Source: an uncultured Mediterranea sp.
GTDB taxonomy: Bacteria > Bacteroidota > Bacteroidia > Bacteroidales > Bacteroidaceae
Direction of reading: 5' to 3'
Assembly (NCBI GenBank): GCA_945831575.1
Contig: CAMACX010000023.1
Location: 1-46,477 of the forward strand
Length of the DNA: 46,477 bases
Position 1 is the stretch's first letter. Every line of letters starts with the position of its first letter. The notes below the pieces were generated by a model. The model was not told the origin of the DNA. It made no database searches and was given only the letters and a program-made list of their open reading frames with translations. This document shows, piece by piece, positions 1 through 8,408 of the stretch. The position numbers and the translations under genes are program-made.

Positions 1-62
1 CTCTTTACTGCAATTGAGATTGCCATTGAGATTGCTTGCGGATTTTAGGGTAATTTATTTTT

Positions 63-102
63 GTTTATATACCTAATTCTACGTTTATATGCCTAGTTCT
101 AC
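63..102. repeat. 20-bp tandem duplication at the ogt 3' end
   Basis: Bases 63-82 and 83-102 are two adjacent 20-bp copies differing at two positions. The copy at 83-102 encodes the last residues VELGI and the stop of ogt on the minus strand, and the other copy lies beyond the stop. A second short tandem repeat (12-bp unit, ATTGAGATTGCC-like, bases 13-36) lies beside it. Probably replication slippage. Confidence 0.8.
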
Positions 103-618
103 TCCTTCGTGGTCAAGCAGGAGTCTTTTTAGCATGGTGCCCGTTGTACCCATGTAGCCTCCAAGTCGGCCGTTGGCTCCAACGATTCGGTGACAGGGGA
201 TAATCAGTACCACAGGATTCCGCTTGAGCGCACCTCCAATCGCCTGGGCTGACATCTGCTCCTTCCCTAGACGCTGTGCTACCCGCTTGGCCATCTGGGA
301 GTAGGTGATTGTTTCTCCGAAGGGTATCTTCATCGCCTCTGCCCAAACAGCCCGTTGGAACGAGCTTGCTGCGATGTGAAGCTTCACTTCGGGCATTGTC
401 ACTTTGCTTTCGATGGAGCCGGGCTTCCCTTGGTCTTGGTAAGCATCCAGCCATGCTTTGGCAGCCTGCAGATGCTCCTCAACGAGAGTAGGGATATGCT
501 TGGGCAGTTGTCTCTCTCCCTCCTTGACAAAGGAAATGCCTGTGATACCCTGCTCATCAGCATGGAGCAGCAATTTACCGCAAAACAACTCATAAGTGGT
601 GCTGTAGGCTGAATTCAT
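85..618 (-). CDS. ogt: Methylated-DNA--[protein]-cysteine S-methyltransferase
   Basis: Suicide DNA-repair protein that takes the alkyl group from O6-alkylguanine onto its own cysteine. The 177-residue product carries the family active site PCHRI at residues 141-145, so Cys142 is the acceptor. It is followed by the usual G-x-N-G-x-LGGY stretch, and upstream lies the winged-helix DNA-binding part (FQRAVWAEAMKIPFGETITY, 87-106). Length matches Ogt/MGMT proteins. The N-terminal domain is short and divergent, as is normal. The gene faces away from the flavoprotein gene at 738. Its stop codon lies in a 20-bp sequence that is tandemly duplicated just downstream. Cytoplasmic; function is secure from the active site. 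Confidence 0.95.
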   Translation of the reverse strand: MNSAYSTTYELFCGKLLLHADEQGITGISFVKEGERQLPKHIPTLVEEHLQAAKAWLDAYQDQGKPGSIESKVTMPEVKLHIAASSFQRAVWAEAMKIPFGETITYSQMAKRVAQRLGKEQMSAQAIGGALKRNPVVLIIPCHRIVGANGRLGGYMGTTGTMLKRLLLDHEGVELGI

Positions 619-669
619 GGCTCTTTATCTATTATTTTTGCCGTAAAGATACGTTTTTTCTGTCGGATA

Positions 670-701
670 TTGGTTGGTTTCATCCTTTTTTTATAGCTTT
701 G
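670..701 (+). promoter_or_regulatory. Bacteroides-type promoter for the flavoprotein gene
   Basis: A -7 box TAGCTTTG (694-701) is preceded after 21 bp by TTG (670-672), matching the TTTG-N19-21-TAnnTTTG pattern of the Bacteroides primary sigma factor. The predicted start of transcription is about 30 bases before the ATG at 738. Confidence 0.55.
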
Positions 702-737
702 TAGAACTTTTCATAACAAATAAACAGAGAATAGAAT

Positions 738-1691
738 ATGGAGAATCGCATTTGTCAGTTGTTTGGAATACGTTGCCCCATTGTGGCGGGAGGTATGGTA
801 TGGTGTAGCGGATGGCGGCTTGCTGCTGCTGTGAGTAATGCCGGAGGACTGGGATTGCTGGGCGCAGGGTCGATGCACCCCGAGGTGTTGCGCGAGCATA
901 TCCGCAAGACGAAGCAGGCCACGTCGGCCCCCTTTGGTGTCAACCTGCCCTTGATGTACCCGCAGATTGACGAGGTCATGCAGATCTTGGCCGATGAGGA
1001 GGTGAAGGTGGTCTTCACTTCGGCAGGCTCGCCGAAGAAGTGGACGGCTTGGTTGCATGAGCACGGGATGAAGGTGGTCCATGTTGTCTCTTCATCGAAG
1101 TTTGCCCTCAAGGCAGAGGAGGCTGGGGTGGATGCGCTGGTGGCTGAGGGATTTGAGGCTGGCGGTCATAATGGGCGTGAGGAGACCACAACGCTCTGCC
1201 TGATACCTGTTGTGCGTGCAGTCACTCGCTTGCCGTTGCTAGCTGCCGGAGGCATCGCCACGGGTGAGGCCATCTATGCAGCTATGGCGCTTGGGGCTGA
1301 CGGGGTGCAGATGGGAAGCCGCTTTGCCCTGACTGTAGAGAGTTCGGCCCATGAAGCCTTCAAGCAGCGCTGCTTGCAGTTGGAGGAGGGAGATACCAAA
1401 CTCCTGTTGAAGCAGCTAGCTCCGACGCGGCTGGTAAGGAATAAGTTTCGTGACGAGGTGGAACAGGCCGAATTGGCTGGTGCTTCGGTCGATGCGCTCC
1501 GTGAGCTGTTGGGTAAGGGACGTGCCAAGCGGGGCATCTTCGAGGGAGACCTGGATGAGGGAGAGTTGGAGATAGGACAGGTGGTGAGCCTCTTCAAGGG
1601 TAGGGGGATTGCTACTGTGGAGGAGGTGATGGCCGAGCTGATACAGGGCTATCATGCTGCTGCCCAGCGCATGGCATCATGCCTTATGTAG
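738..1691 (+). CDS. FabK / nitronate monooxygenase family flavoprotein
   Basis: FMN-dependent TIM-barrel protein of the 2-nitropropane dioxygenase family, 317 residues. Visible signatures are the N-terminal P-x-V-A-GGM loop (14-20), EAGGHNGREE (140-149) with His144, the phosphate-binding AAGGIATG (169-176) and GVQMGSRF (189-196). The family contains both enoyl-ACP reductase II (FabK, fatty acid synthesis) and nitronate monooxygenases. The AGGH motif and length fit either, so the reaction is left open. A thioesterase-like gene starts 31 bp downstream on the same strand, which favours an acyl-metabolism role, but this is inference. Confidence 0.85.
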   Translation: MENRICQLFGIRCPIVAGGMVWCSGWRLAAAVSNAGGLGLLGAGSMHPEVLREHIRKTKQATSAPFGVNLPLMYPQIDEVMQILADEEVKVVFTSAGSPKKWTAWLHEHGMKVVHVVSSSKFALKAEEAGVDALVAEGFEAGGHNGREETTTLCLIPVVRAVTRLPLLAAGGIATGEAIYAAMALGADGVQMGSRFALTVESSAHEAFKQRCLQLEEGDTKLLLKQLAPTRLVRNKFRDEVEQAELAGASVDALRELLGKGRAKRGIFEGDLDEGELEIGQVVSLFKGRGIATVEEVMAELIQGYHAAAQRMASCLM

Positions 1692-1722
1692 TGGATTGAT
1701 CAGATACAATGTTTTTAGTATT

Positions 1723-2157
1723 ATGGAAGAGATTAAGTTTCATCATCAGCTGCCTATCCAGCTTCGCTTTAATGATGTGGATAAGTTTGGGCACGTCAAC
1801 AATACGGTCTATTTCTCTTTCTATGACTTGGGAAAGACCGACTATTTTCAGGCCGTCTGCCCAGATGTGAACTGGGAGCGTGATGGCATTGTGGTGGTAC
1901 ATATTGAGACAGACTTTCTGGCGCAGATAGATGGCACTGAGCCGATTGCCGTTGAGACTGCCGTAACGGCTATTGGCACGAAGAGCTTCGACCTGTTGCA
2001 GCGTGCCATCAACACGGATACGGGCGAGGTGAAGTGCATCTGCCGTTCGGTGATGGTAGCTTTCGACCTGGTGCGGCGTGAGTCTCGACCGCTTGATGAG
2101 GAGTGGATAGAAGCCATCTGTCGCTTCGAAGGGCGCGACTTGCGGAAGCACAAATAG
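1723..2157 (+). CDS. Acyl-CoA thioesterase, hotdog fold (4HBT family)
   Basis: 144-residue single-domain hotdog protein. The hallmark is RFNDVDKFGHVNNTVYFSFYD near the N-terminus (given here only as the family signature R-x-x-D-x-D-x-x-GHVNN-x-x-Y), where the second Asp is the usual catalytic residue of YbgC/FadM-like thioesterases. An in-frame ATG exists at 1654, but it lies inside the preceding gene and would add 23 residues with no homology-like character, so the ATG at 1723 is chosen. It probably hydrolyses acyl-CoA or acyl-ACP; the substrate cannot be read from sequence. It follows the flavoprotein gene closely and is probably co-transcribed. Confidence 0.85.
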   Translation: MEEIKFHHQLPIQLRFNDVDKFGHVNNTVYFSFYDLGKTDYFQAVCPDVNWERDGIVVVHIETDFLAQIDGTEPIAVETAVTAIGTKSFDLLQRAINTDTGEVKCICRSVMVAFDLVRRESRPLDEEWIEAICRFEGRDLRKHK

Positions 2158-2201
2158 GCTGTGTAACCAGAGCCGAAAATTAATCTGGAGAAATGAGAAA
2201 T

Positions 2202-2349
2202 AATACTTCATACTTCATAATCGGTCGTAACGATTTGATATACAGATGACTATAGCATGAAGTGTGCTATGAAGTGTCAAATGATATACTTCATGATATA
2301 ATTAGCTTGCAATCAATAAGATACGGTTAATTATGAAGTATGAAGTATT
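2202..2349. repeat. 148-bp palindromic element with perfect 20-bp inverted ends
   Basis: Bases 2202-2221 and 2330-2349 are perfect reverse complements (20 bp). Each arm holds a doubled ACTTCAT / ATGAAGT heptamer. The interior has further ATGAAGT copies and a small inverted repeat (2252-2257 with 2265-2270). It sits in the 429-bp gap between the thioesterase gene and the convergent TPR gene. The layout resembles a small non-autonomous palindromic element or a long RNA hairpin. No gene is seen inside it. Confidence 0.7.
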
Positions 2350-2586
2350 TTTTAGCGCCGAGCTGAATGAATAGGATTCGGGACTCGGGACAGTAGCTCG
2401 CAATGAGCCACCCAATATTCAGGCGGTTCCTACGTGATGAAATACAGTTTTCATCGCGAGGAAAAAAGATTTTCATCCGGTTGATAACAAATTACCCATG
2501 TAATGACAACGACCACGACGTGTAGTGTGGACTGTCGGCTGTTGACTACGATGTGTACCCTGTAGTCGTGTAGAGCGATAAGTTGA
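2350..2586. other. Non-coding intergenic stretch
   Basis: Between the palindromic element and the end of the TPR gene no convincing gene is visible. The stretch holds short direct repeats (GGGACTC/GGGAC near 2390, TTTTCATC twice near 2450-2480, and GTAGTCGTG-like copies near 2510-2575), but no clear terminator. Confidence 0.5.
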
Positions 2587-4602
2587 TTAGTTGTCCGTGC
2601 CGTCTTCAGGCTGCTTGCAGCTCACGAGTATCTCTTGTGCGAAGGTTTCGAGGGACTGCTCGCTCGTGGCACTTACCTTTTTATATAAACGGTGGCGCGC
2701 CATGATGACGCTGCGGTGGGCGATGCCGAGTAGCTGCTCAATCTGGTAGGTGTCCTGCCCTAGGGCAAGCAACATGCAGAGTAGCTCCTCACTGCGTGTG
2801 ATGCTGGGGATGCGGTTGCGTAGCGTGGGGAGGAAGGTGGGGTAGAACTGCTCGAAGCGCTGACGGAAGCGCACTTCACCCTTCTCGTGGAGCAGCTGGG
2901 GAGCGGCGGCCTCCAGCTGGCTGCGGTTGTTGATGTCAGTCAGCAGGTCGGTGAGCTGCTTCTTGATTTCCTGGTTGCGCAGACGGGCATCGTTGAGGTT
3001 GTTGATCAGTCCGTTGACCTGCTGCTCCATCAGCTTGTGCCGCATGCGGTGGAATCGGTAGCCAATCAGTACCAGTCCGAAAAGCACCAGCAGGAATATA
3101 ATGGCCAGCAGCAGGTAGAGCCGGTTGTTGTCCAGCTGGGCACGTGCCAACTGTAGCTCCTGCTCTTTTCGCTCCACCTGGTATTGGATGATGGTCTCAG
3201 CCAGTTTGCGTGAGGTCTCCAGCTCATCGCGTTGCTTCCGTTCGTTGATGAGTTCCTGTGCATAGCGTACGATTTGGGGCAGGTTCCGCTCTTCGATGAA
3301 GTGTTCGAGGGCGAAGCTGTTGGCCTGATCGATATAGATGGGGCGCGGAGCGAGGTGTAGCTGCCGGTACATACTGTCGAGCATGGATTCACCTCTATGT
3401 TTCTTCTTGACAGCGAGATAGCCCTTTGCTAAGCCAAAGAAAGCTTTGGCACGTATGGTGGGGGTGGCTTGAAGGCTGGCTTGTTGGAGTCGCTCCATGC
3501 CCCTGGCAAAGTTGCCGTCATTAGTCGGTGTGGTGTCTGTATCGTGCTTTTCAATCAGTAGCCTTCCCAGGTAGTAGTCGATGTCGGCCTGACCGCTGTT
3601 GTAAGGGAGCTGCTGGCAGATCTCTTCCGCCTTCTGCCAGTAGGTCAGGGCAGAGTCGGGCTTTCCCAATGCTTCCATGGTCTGTCCTTTCAGCAGGTAG
3701 GTGGCCGACTGTATCATGGGATTGGTGTTGTGCGACTTGGTTATCAGATAGAGGGCACGGTTGGCATAATTGTCGGCTGATTGAGGAAGTCCCCAGTAGA
3801 TGAAGAGGTCGCTCATCGAGTTGCAGACATTGATTTCGCCCAGGAGGTCGTGTTGGCTCTGGGCCTCCTGAATGCTCTCGGTGAAGAGGTCTATGGCCTC
3901 ATTGAACCGGCCGGTGCGCTTATAGATTGTACCGAGCATGGAGGTAACCCACTGCACTCCGGGCGAATGGGCGCAGAGCTTGTTTTCGCTGATGGCCATC
4001 AGGCACCACTGGATGACCTGCTCCTGTTGCTTCGGATTGCTGAAGTTGATGGCGGCCGCATAGGCATAGTCGCGGAAGAGCCGTTCATGGGTGGGGCGGT
4101 AGAGGGGCAGGCTCAGCGCCTTGGCGATGTACTCCTCTGCTTCGCCCATTGCCTCGGTGCGTGAAAGGGCGTATCCGGTCAGGGAATAGAGGTCGCGCAT
4201 GCCGTAGTTGCGCAGTAGTGGAGTGGGGTTGTTGACGATACCCATCAGGTGATCCACGCAGTCATTGGGCTTGCCCAGGCTTTGGTAGCTGTTGACGAGC
4301 TGCAGCAAGGCGTCAACGACGATGGGCTGCAGCTGCTGGCACACCTCCTGCTTGCCGGAACTGTAGTTGGCGCAGTTGTTGAACAGTGCGATAGCCTCGG
4401 TATATTGCTTGTTGTGTTGCAGGTTCCTGCCTTCCTGGAAAAGTGCTTTGCAGCTGGCAGCCTCTTCGCAAAGTGCCTCGGCAGAGTCTGCTTTGGCATC
4501 TCCTTGGCGGCACCCCGTAAGGCAAAGCGCCCATAGCAAGGTACATAATAGATACCCCATGGCGCTGCACTTATGGCCGTATGTTGAACTATTTCTATTC
4601 AT
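2587..4602 (-). CDS. TPR membrane protein with C-terminal HTH (sensor-regulator)
   Basis: 671 residues. The N-terminus is a lipoprotein-like signal ending in the lipobox LTGC (Cys31). Residues 50-430 form a tetratricopeptide array (for example GRFNEAIDLFTESI). A coiled coil (about 450-494) leads into one transmembrane helix (495-517). After another coiled coil comes a LuxR/sigma-70-region-4-like HTH (about 600-642, ending SVIMARHRLYKKV). This build, extracytoplasmic TPR plus one helix plus cytoplasmic HTH, is common in Bacteroidetes as a one-protein signalling regulator. The ligand and target genes are unknown. An alternative start is Met15 (4560). Confidence 0.8.
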   Translation of the reverse strand: MNRNSSTYGHKCSAMGYLLCTLLWALCLTGCRQGDAKADSAEALCEEAASCKALFQEGRNLQHNKQYTEAIALFNNCANYSSGKQEVCQQLQPIVVDALLQLVNSYQSLGKPNDCVDHLMGIVNNPTPLLRNYGMRDLYSLTGYALSRTEAMGEAEEYIAKALSLPLYRPTHERLFRDYAYAAAINFSNPKQQEQVIQWCLMAISENKLCAHSPGVQWVTSMLGTIYKRTGRFNEAIDLFTESIQEAQSQHDLLGEINVCNSMSDLFIYWGLPQSADNYANRALYLITKSHNTNPMIQSATYLLKGQTMEALGKPDSALTYWQKAEEICQQLPYNSGQADIDYYLGRLLIEKHDTDTTPTNDGNFARGMERLQQASLQATPTIRAKAFFGLAKGYLAVKKKHRGESMLDSMYRQLHLAPRPIYIDQANSFALEHFIEERNLPQIVRYAQELINERKQRDELETSRKLAETIIQYQVERKEQELQLARAQLDNNRLYLLLAIIFLLVLFGLVLIGYRFHRMRHKLMEQQVNGLINNLNDARLRNQEIKKQLTDLLTDINNRSQLEAAAPQLLHEKGEVRFRQRFEQFYPTFLPTLRNRIPSITRSEELLCMLLALGQDTYQIEQLLGIAHRSVIMARHRLYKKVSATSEQSLETFAQEILVSCKQPEDGTDN

Positions 4603-4630
4603 TCGTTCTTCATCTTGTTATTTTCCGATG

Positions 4631-4660
4631 CAAATATACTCATCTTTCTTGGTTTACAAA
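4631..4660 (-). promoter_or_regulatory. Promoter of the TPR regulator
   Basis: On the minus strand TTTG (4660-4657), 18 bp, then TATATTTG (4638-4631), close to the Bacteroides consensus. Transcription would start about 25 bases before the ATG at 4602. Confidence 0.5.
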
Positions 4661-4855
4661 GCAGTTTACAACATATTTTTTTCTTTATTATTCGTTTCTT
4701 TTGAGGGATTATTGTGTATTTGTAAACTCCTTTGTGAATCCGTTTTTTTTGTTGTGTCCTCGCGTTGACTTTACTTTGCAGCCGTATAATTATTTCATCT
4801 GTAAAGGTGACATTTTGTAATAAAGGTTTGTAAATATAGAGATTTAGGTAATCAT

Positions 4856-5479
4856 ATGATGCGGGCTACAAAGAAACGTTGCTTGATGCTAAGCTGGATG
4901 CTTGCTTATGTAGAGCAGGTGAGTGATTCGGAGTTTACTCTTCCGGTATCGCTTAAATTGCTCCAGTCGCTCACGCCTCTACAGCAATTGGAGCGTCTGC
5001 CGGCCTATCTTCGCAATCTGCGTGACGAGGGCGACCGCGATGTCTTCGAGCGCTTCGTCAGGCATTGGCTTGCTTCTGAATCCTCCGCAGACGAGTCTTC
5101 TTCCTTTTCTCATGGCAATCGCTTCTGGACGCAGCGTTTGCAACAGCTGCAGCGGCAGCTTGCAGATACTCCGCTTTCCTTGACCGACCCCTATTATATA
5201 AAGGTAGGACTCACGGGATGGGACATGGCTCGCATGCAGCTCCTGAGCCGTGTGGCCTTCGACCGTGGACTCATCTCCAACCGCGAGATGTGGGACAACC
5301 AGATTTATGCCTGGAAGTATGCTGCCTCCACTCTGGGCAGCTGGAACGATGTGGGCTTCAGTTGCCTGCTGGGCTATGCGCTTCACGCCGACTCCATACC
5401 GCTGGGCAAACTCTACCGTTGCTATCAGATTGCTACAGAAAGTGCGGAGAGCCCCTGGGTAGCCACCCGTTTCAAGTAA
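4856..5479 (+). CDS. DUF1266-like protein
   Basis: 207 residues, no signal peptide or membrane segment. The C-terminal half (about 120-205) has the pattern GWDMARMQLLSRVAFDRGLI, then a W-x-x-I-x-x-W block, LGSWNDVGFSCLLGYAL and a final W. This matches the DUF1266 layout (W-D-x-R / R-x-G-x-x-x-G / S-W-x-x-x-G-x-x-x-L-G). Biochemical role is unknown. It stands alone between the divergent TPR regulator and gdhA. The family assignment rests on pattern recognition only. Confidence 0.7.
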   Translation: MMRATKKRCLMLSWMLAYVEQVSDSEFTLPVSLKLLQSLTPLQQLERLPAYLRNLRDEGDRDVFERFVRHWLASESSADESSSFSHGNRFWTQRLQQLQRQLADTPLSLTDPYYIKVGLTGWDMARMQLLSRVAFDRGLISNREMWDNQIYAWKYAASTLGSWNDVGFSCLLGYALHADSIPLGKLYRCYQIATESAESPWVATRFK

Positions 5480-5570
5480 CTTTTTTGTCCTTTCTTTCCT
5501 TAAATCTGACATTTTATCATTATTTAAACAAAAAAACCGCGTTTGTCGTGGCGGAATGAAAAACTTTTCC

Positions 5571-5578
5571 TATATTTG
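5571..5578 (+). promoter_or_regulatory. -7 box upstream of gdhA
   Basis: TATATTTG followed by C, a perfect Bacteroides -7 element. A TTTG at 5542-5545 lies 25 bp upstream, longer than the usual 19-21, so the -33 element is uncertain. The leader to the ATG at 5652 would be about 65 bases. Confidence 0.5.
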
Positions 5579-5651
5579 CAGCGTTAAACGATGACATTTT
5601 GTTTGTCGTTCATTGGAAACGGGCATATTAAACCTTTTTTAGCGTAATATT

Positions 5652-6989
5652 ATGAATATTGAGCGTATTATGGCTTCTCTTGAAGCCAAGCATCCTGGTG
5701 AAAGTGAGTACCTTCAAGCTGTGAAGGAAGTGTTGCTGTCGATTGAGGACATCTACAACCAACATCCTGAGTTTGAGAAGGCTAAAATTATCGAGCGCCT
5801 TGTGGAGCCCGATCGTATCTTTACGTTCCGTGTGACATGGGTGGATGATCGCGGCGAAGTACAGACCAATCTGGGCTATCGCGTGCAGTTCAACAATGCC
5901 ATTGGCCCTTACAAGGGTGGCATCCGCTTCCATGCTTCGGTTAACCTCTCTATCTTGAAGTTCCTCGGCTTTGAGCAGACCTTCAAGAATGCCTTGACCA
6001 CGTTGCCCATGGGTGGCGGTAAGGGTGGCTCCGACTTCTCTCCTCGTGGCAAGAGCGATGCCGAGATTATGCGCTTCTGTCAGGCTTTCATTCTGGAGCT
6101 GTGGCGTCACCTGGGTCCCGACATGGATGTACCTGCTGGTGACATCGGCGTAGGTGGCCGCGAAGTGGGTTATATGTTTGGTATGTATAAGAAGCTGACC
6201 CGTGAGTTTACGGGTACCTTTACCGGTAAGGGTCTGGAGTTTGGCGGTTCGCTGATTCGTCCGGAGGCTACCGGTTTTGGCGGTCTGTACTTTGTCAACC
6301 AGATGCTGCAGACCAAGGGTATCGACATCAAGGGCAAGACAGTGGCCGTATCAGGCTTCGGCAATGTGGCCTGGGGTGCCGTTACGAAGGCTACTCAGCT
6401 GGGTGCTAAGGTGGTTACCATCTCGGGTCCTGACGGCTACATCTATGATCCCGATGGCATCAGCGGTGAGAAGATTGACTATATGCTGGAGCTTCGTGCT
6501 TCAGGCAATGATATTGTGGCTCCTTATGCAGAGCAGTTCCCCGGAGCGAAGTTTGTCGCTGGCAAGCGTCCTTGGGAGGTGAAGGTAGATATTGCACTGC
6601 CTTGCGCTACGCAGAACGAGCTTAACGGTGAGGATGCTCGTCATCTGATTGACAACGACGTACTCTGCATCGGCGAGATTTCCAACATGGGTTGCACTCC
6701 CGAGGCCATCGACCTCTTCATTGAGAACAAGAAGATGTACGCTCCGGGCAAGGCTGTCAACGCCGGTGGTGTGGCTACGAGCGGCCTGGAGATGTCGCAG
6801 AATGCCATGCACATCAGCTGGAGCGCTGAAGAGGTGGACCAGAAGTTGCACTCCATCATGCACGGCATCCACGCTCAGTGCGTGAAGTACGGTACTCAGC
6901 CTGATGGCTACATCAACTACGTGAAGGGTGCTAATATCGCCGGCTTCATGAAGGTGGCTCATGCCATGATGGGACAGGGTATCATTTGA
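5652..6989 (+). CDS. gdhA: Glutamate dehydrogenase (hexameric, NAD(P)-dependent)
   Basis: Interconverts glutamate with 2-oxoglutarate and ammonia, the main ammonium-assimilation route in Bacteroides. The 445-residue length is typical of hexameric small-subunit GDH. Substrate-site motifs are clear: GPYKGGIRFH (85-94), PMGGGKGGSDF (119-129) with catalytic Lys124, and DVPAGDIGVG (159-168) with catalytic Asp164. The dinucleotide-binding fold follows with SGFGNVAWG (234-242). Coenzyme preference cannot be settled by eye. It is preceded by a strong -7 box and followed by hairpins, so it is probably monocistronic and highly expressed. Confidence 0.97.
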   Translation: MNIERIMASLEAKHPGESEYLQAVKEVLLSIEDIYNQHPEFEKAKIIERLVEPDRIFTFRVTWVDDRGEVQTNLGYRVQFNNAIGPYKGGIRFHASVNLSILKFLGFEQTFKNALTTLPMGGGKGGSDFSPRGKSDAEIMRFCQAFILELWRHLGPDMDVPAGDIGVGGREVGYMFGMYKKLTREFTGTFTGKGLEFGGSLIRPEATGFGGLYFVNQMLQTKGIDIKGKTVAVSGFGNVAWGAVTKATQLGAKVVTISGPDGYIYDPDGISGEKIDYMLELRASGNDIVAPYAEQFPGAKFVAGKRPWEVKVDIALPCATQNELNGEDARHLIDNDVLCIGEISNMGCTPEAIDLFIENKKMYAPGKAVNAGGVATSGLEMSQNAMHISWSAEEVDQKLHSIMHGIHAQCVKYGTQPDGYINYVKGANIAGFMKVAHAMMGQGII

Positions 6990-7022
6990 TAGTGAATAGT
7001 TATCCTTATTATTATAAGACGA

Positions 7023-7050
7023 CAGGGGGCTGTTGTGAAACAGCTCCCTG
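7023..7050. terminator. Strong hairpin downstream of gdhA
   Basis: 12-bp stem (7023-7034 with 7039-7050, one G-U pair) with a GTGA loop, 33 bp after the gdhA stop. No T-run follows directly, so it may protect or pause the transcript rather than terminate it. Confidence 0.5.
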
Positions 7051-7095
7051 CTGTTGAAAGAAAACTTTGTTTAGTTGTATTTGTATTTGTGGTTT

Positions 7096-7138
7096 GTGCT
7101 GCCTGCGCCTGTGAAGGTTATCGGGCAGTACTTTTTTT
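7096..7138 (+). terminator. Intrinsic terminator between gdhA and the peptidase
   Basis: Stem 7096-7103 with 7124-7131 (8 bp including one G-U pair), with a small inner hairpin in the loop, followed at once by seven Ts (7132-7138). Confidence 0.6.
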
Positions 7139-7191
7139 ATCTTTGAGTCTGCTTTTTGCCGGGAAATGTGTTCTATTGGCAACTTTTTCCT

Positions 7192-7199
7192 TACCTTTG
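7192..7199 (+). promoter_or_regulatory. -7 box of the M24 peptidase gene
   Basis: TACCTTTG, 27 bases before the ATG at 7227. This argues for that ATG rather than an earlier in-frame codon. No clear -33 element is seen. Confidence 0.45.
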
Positions 7200-7226
7200 T
7201 CGCCTGAAATAGAAACAACGAACCAC

Positions 7227-8396
7227 ATGTTATTATCTGAATTAATCCAGCGTCGCGATAAGATCCGCGACATCATGTTTAAGGAGGGCATTGATGCTGC
7301 CCTTATTGCTACCAACGTCAATCTCATCTACACTTTTGGTCAGGTGGTAAGCGGTTACCTCTACCTGCCTCTCCAGGCACCTGCCCGGCTCTTCGTCAAG
7401 CGACCCGCTTCGCTGAGCGGAGAGCATATACTCCCTATCCGTAAACCGGAGCAATTGCCTGAGCTGTTGGCCCAGTGCGGACTGCCTATGCCTAAGCGAC
7501 TGATGCTTGAAGGAGATGAACTTTCGTTTAACGAATACCAGCGTCTGTCGGCCTGCTTTCCCGGGACTGAGGTGCTTGCTTGCGGCTCGCGTATCATACG
7601 CCAGGCCCGCAGTGTGAAGACGCTTTGGGAGATAGAGACCTTCCGCCGTTCAGCTCAGGCCCATGCTGTAGCTTACAGCCATATACCGCAACTCTTTCAG
7701 GAGGGGATGACCGACCTGCAGCTCTCCATCGAGGTAGAGCGCGCCATGCGTCAACAGGGTTGTCTGGGCATCTTCCGTGTTTTCGGTCAGAGCATGGAGA
7801 TTTTCATGGGCAGTCTGCTTACGGGCGACAATGCCCAGGAGGCATCGCCCTACGACTTTGCTTTGGGTGGCAAAGGAGTGGACGGTTCCATTCCCGGCGG
7901 AGCCTGCGGACACACCATGCAGCGTGGAGAGAGCGTGATGGTGGATATGGGTGGCAACTTCTATGGTTACATGTGCGATATGAGCCGTGTCTATTCCGTG
8001 GGCAAGCTTCCGCAAAGGGCCTATGACGCGCATCAGTGCTGTCTCGATATACAGCAAGAGGTGGCCGAGGCTGCCAAGCCGGGTGTGCCGTGCGAAGAGC
8101 TCTATCAGTTGGCTGCCGACCGCGTAGAGAAAGCCGGTTTTGCCGACTGCTTCATGGGTACGAAGCAGCAGGCTAAGTTCATAGGCCACGGCATCGGGCT
8201 GGAAATCAATGAGGCCCCTGTACTGGCTCCGCGTATCAAGCAGGAGTTGGAACCGGGTATGGTATTTGCCCTCGAACCAAAGATTGTCTTGCCCGGAGTA
8301 GGACCGGTAGGTATCGAAAACTCCTGGGTGGTGACAGCCGACGGTGTGGAGAAGCTGACCTCAGCACCCGAGGAGATTATCGACTTGTTAGGTTGA
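7227..8396 (+). CDS. Xaa-Pro aminopeptidase family (M24) metallopeptidase
   Basis: 389 residues from the chosen ATG. The N-terminal creatinase-like domain begins RRDKIRDIMFKEGIDAALIA. The C-terminal pita-bread domain has the M24 metal ligands in order: Asp in VMVDMGG, Asp in YMCDMSR eleven residues later, His in FIGHGIGLEINEAP, Glu in FALEPK and Glu in GIENSW. It should release N-terminal residues next to proline from peptides in the cytoplasm. The open frame extends to 7035, but that part overlaps the terminator and -7 box and looks non-coding. It converges on glmS with only 12 bp between stops. Confidence 0.9.
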   Translation: MLLSELIQRRDKIRDIMFKEGIDAALIATNVNLIYTFGQVVSGYLYLPLQAPARLFVKRPASLSGEHILPIRKPEQLPELLAQCGLPMPKRLMLEGDELSFNEYQRLSACFPGTEVLACGSRIIRQARSVKTLWEIETFRRSAQAHAVAYSHIPQLFQEGMTDLQLSIEVERAMRQQGCLGIFRVFGQSMEIFMGSLLTGDNAQEASPYDFALGGKGVDGSIPGGACGHTMQRGESVMVDMGGNFYGYMCDMSRVYSVGKLPQRAYDAHQCCLDIQQEVAEAAKPGVPCEELYQLAADRVEKAGFADCFMGTKQQAKFIGHGIGLEINEAPVLAPRIKQELEPGMVFALEPKIVLPGVGPVGIENSWVVTADGVEKLTSAPEEIIDLLG

Positions 8397-8408
8397 GCCT
8401 TGAGGAGG

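Noticed and set aside
7035..7226. N-terminal extension of the M24 peptidase
   Set aside because: It overlaps a terminator hairpin and the -7 box, and its residues do not fit the family; the ATG at 7227 fits.
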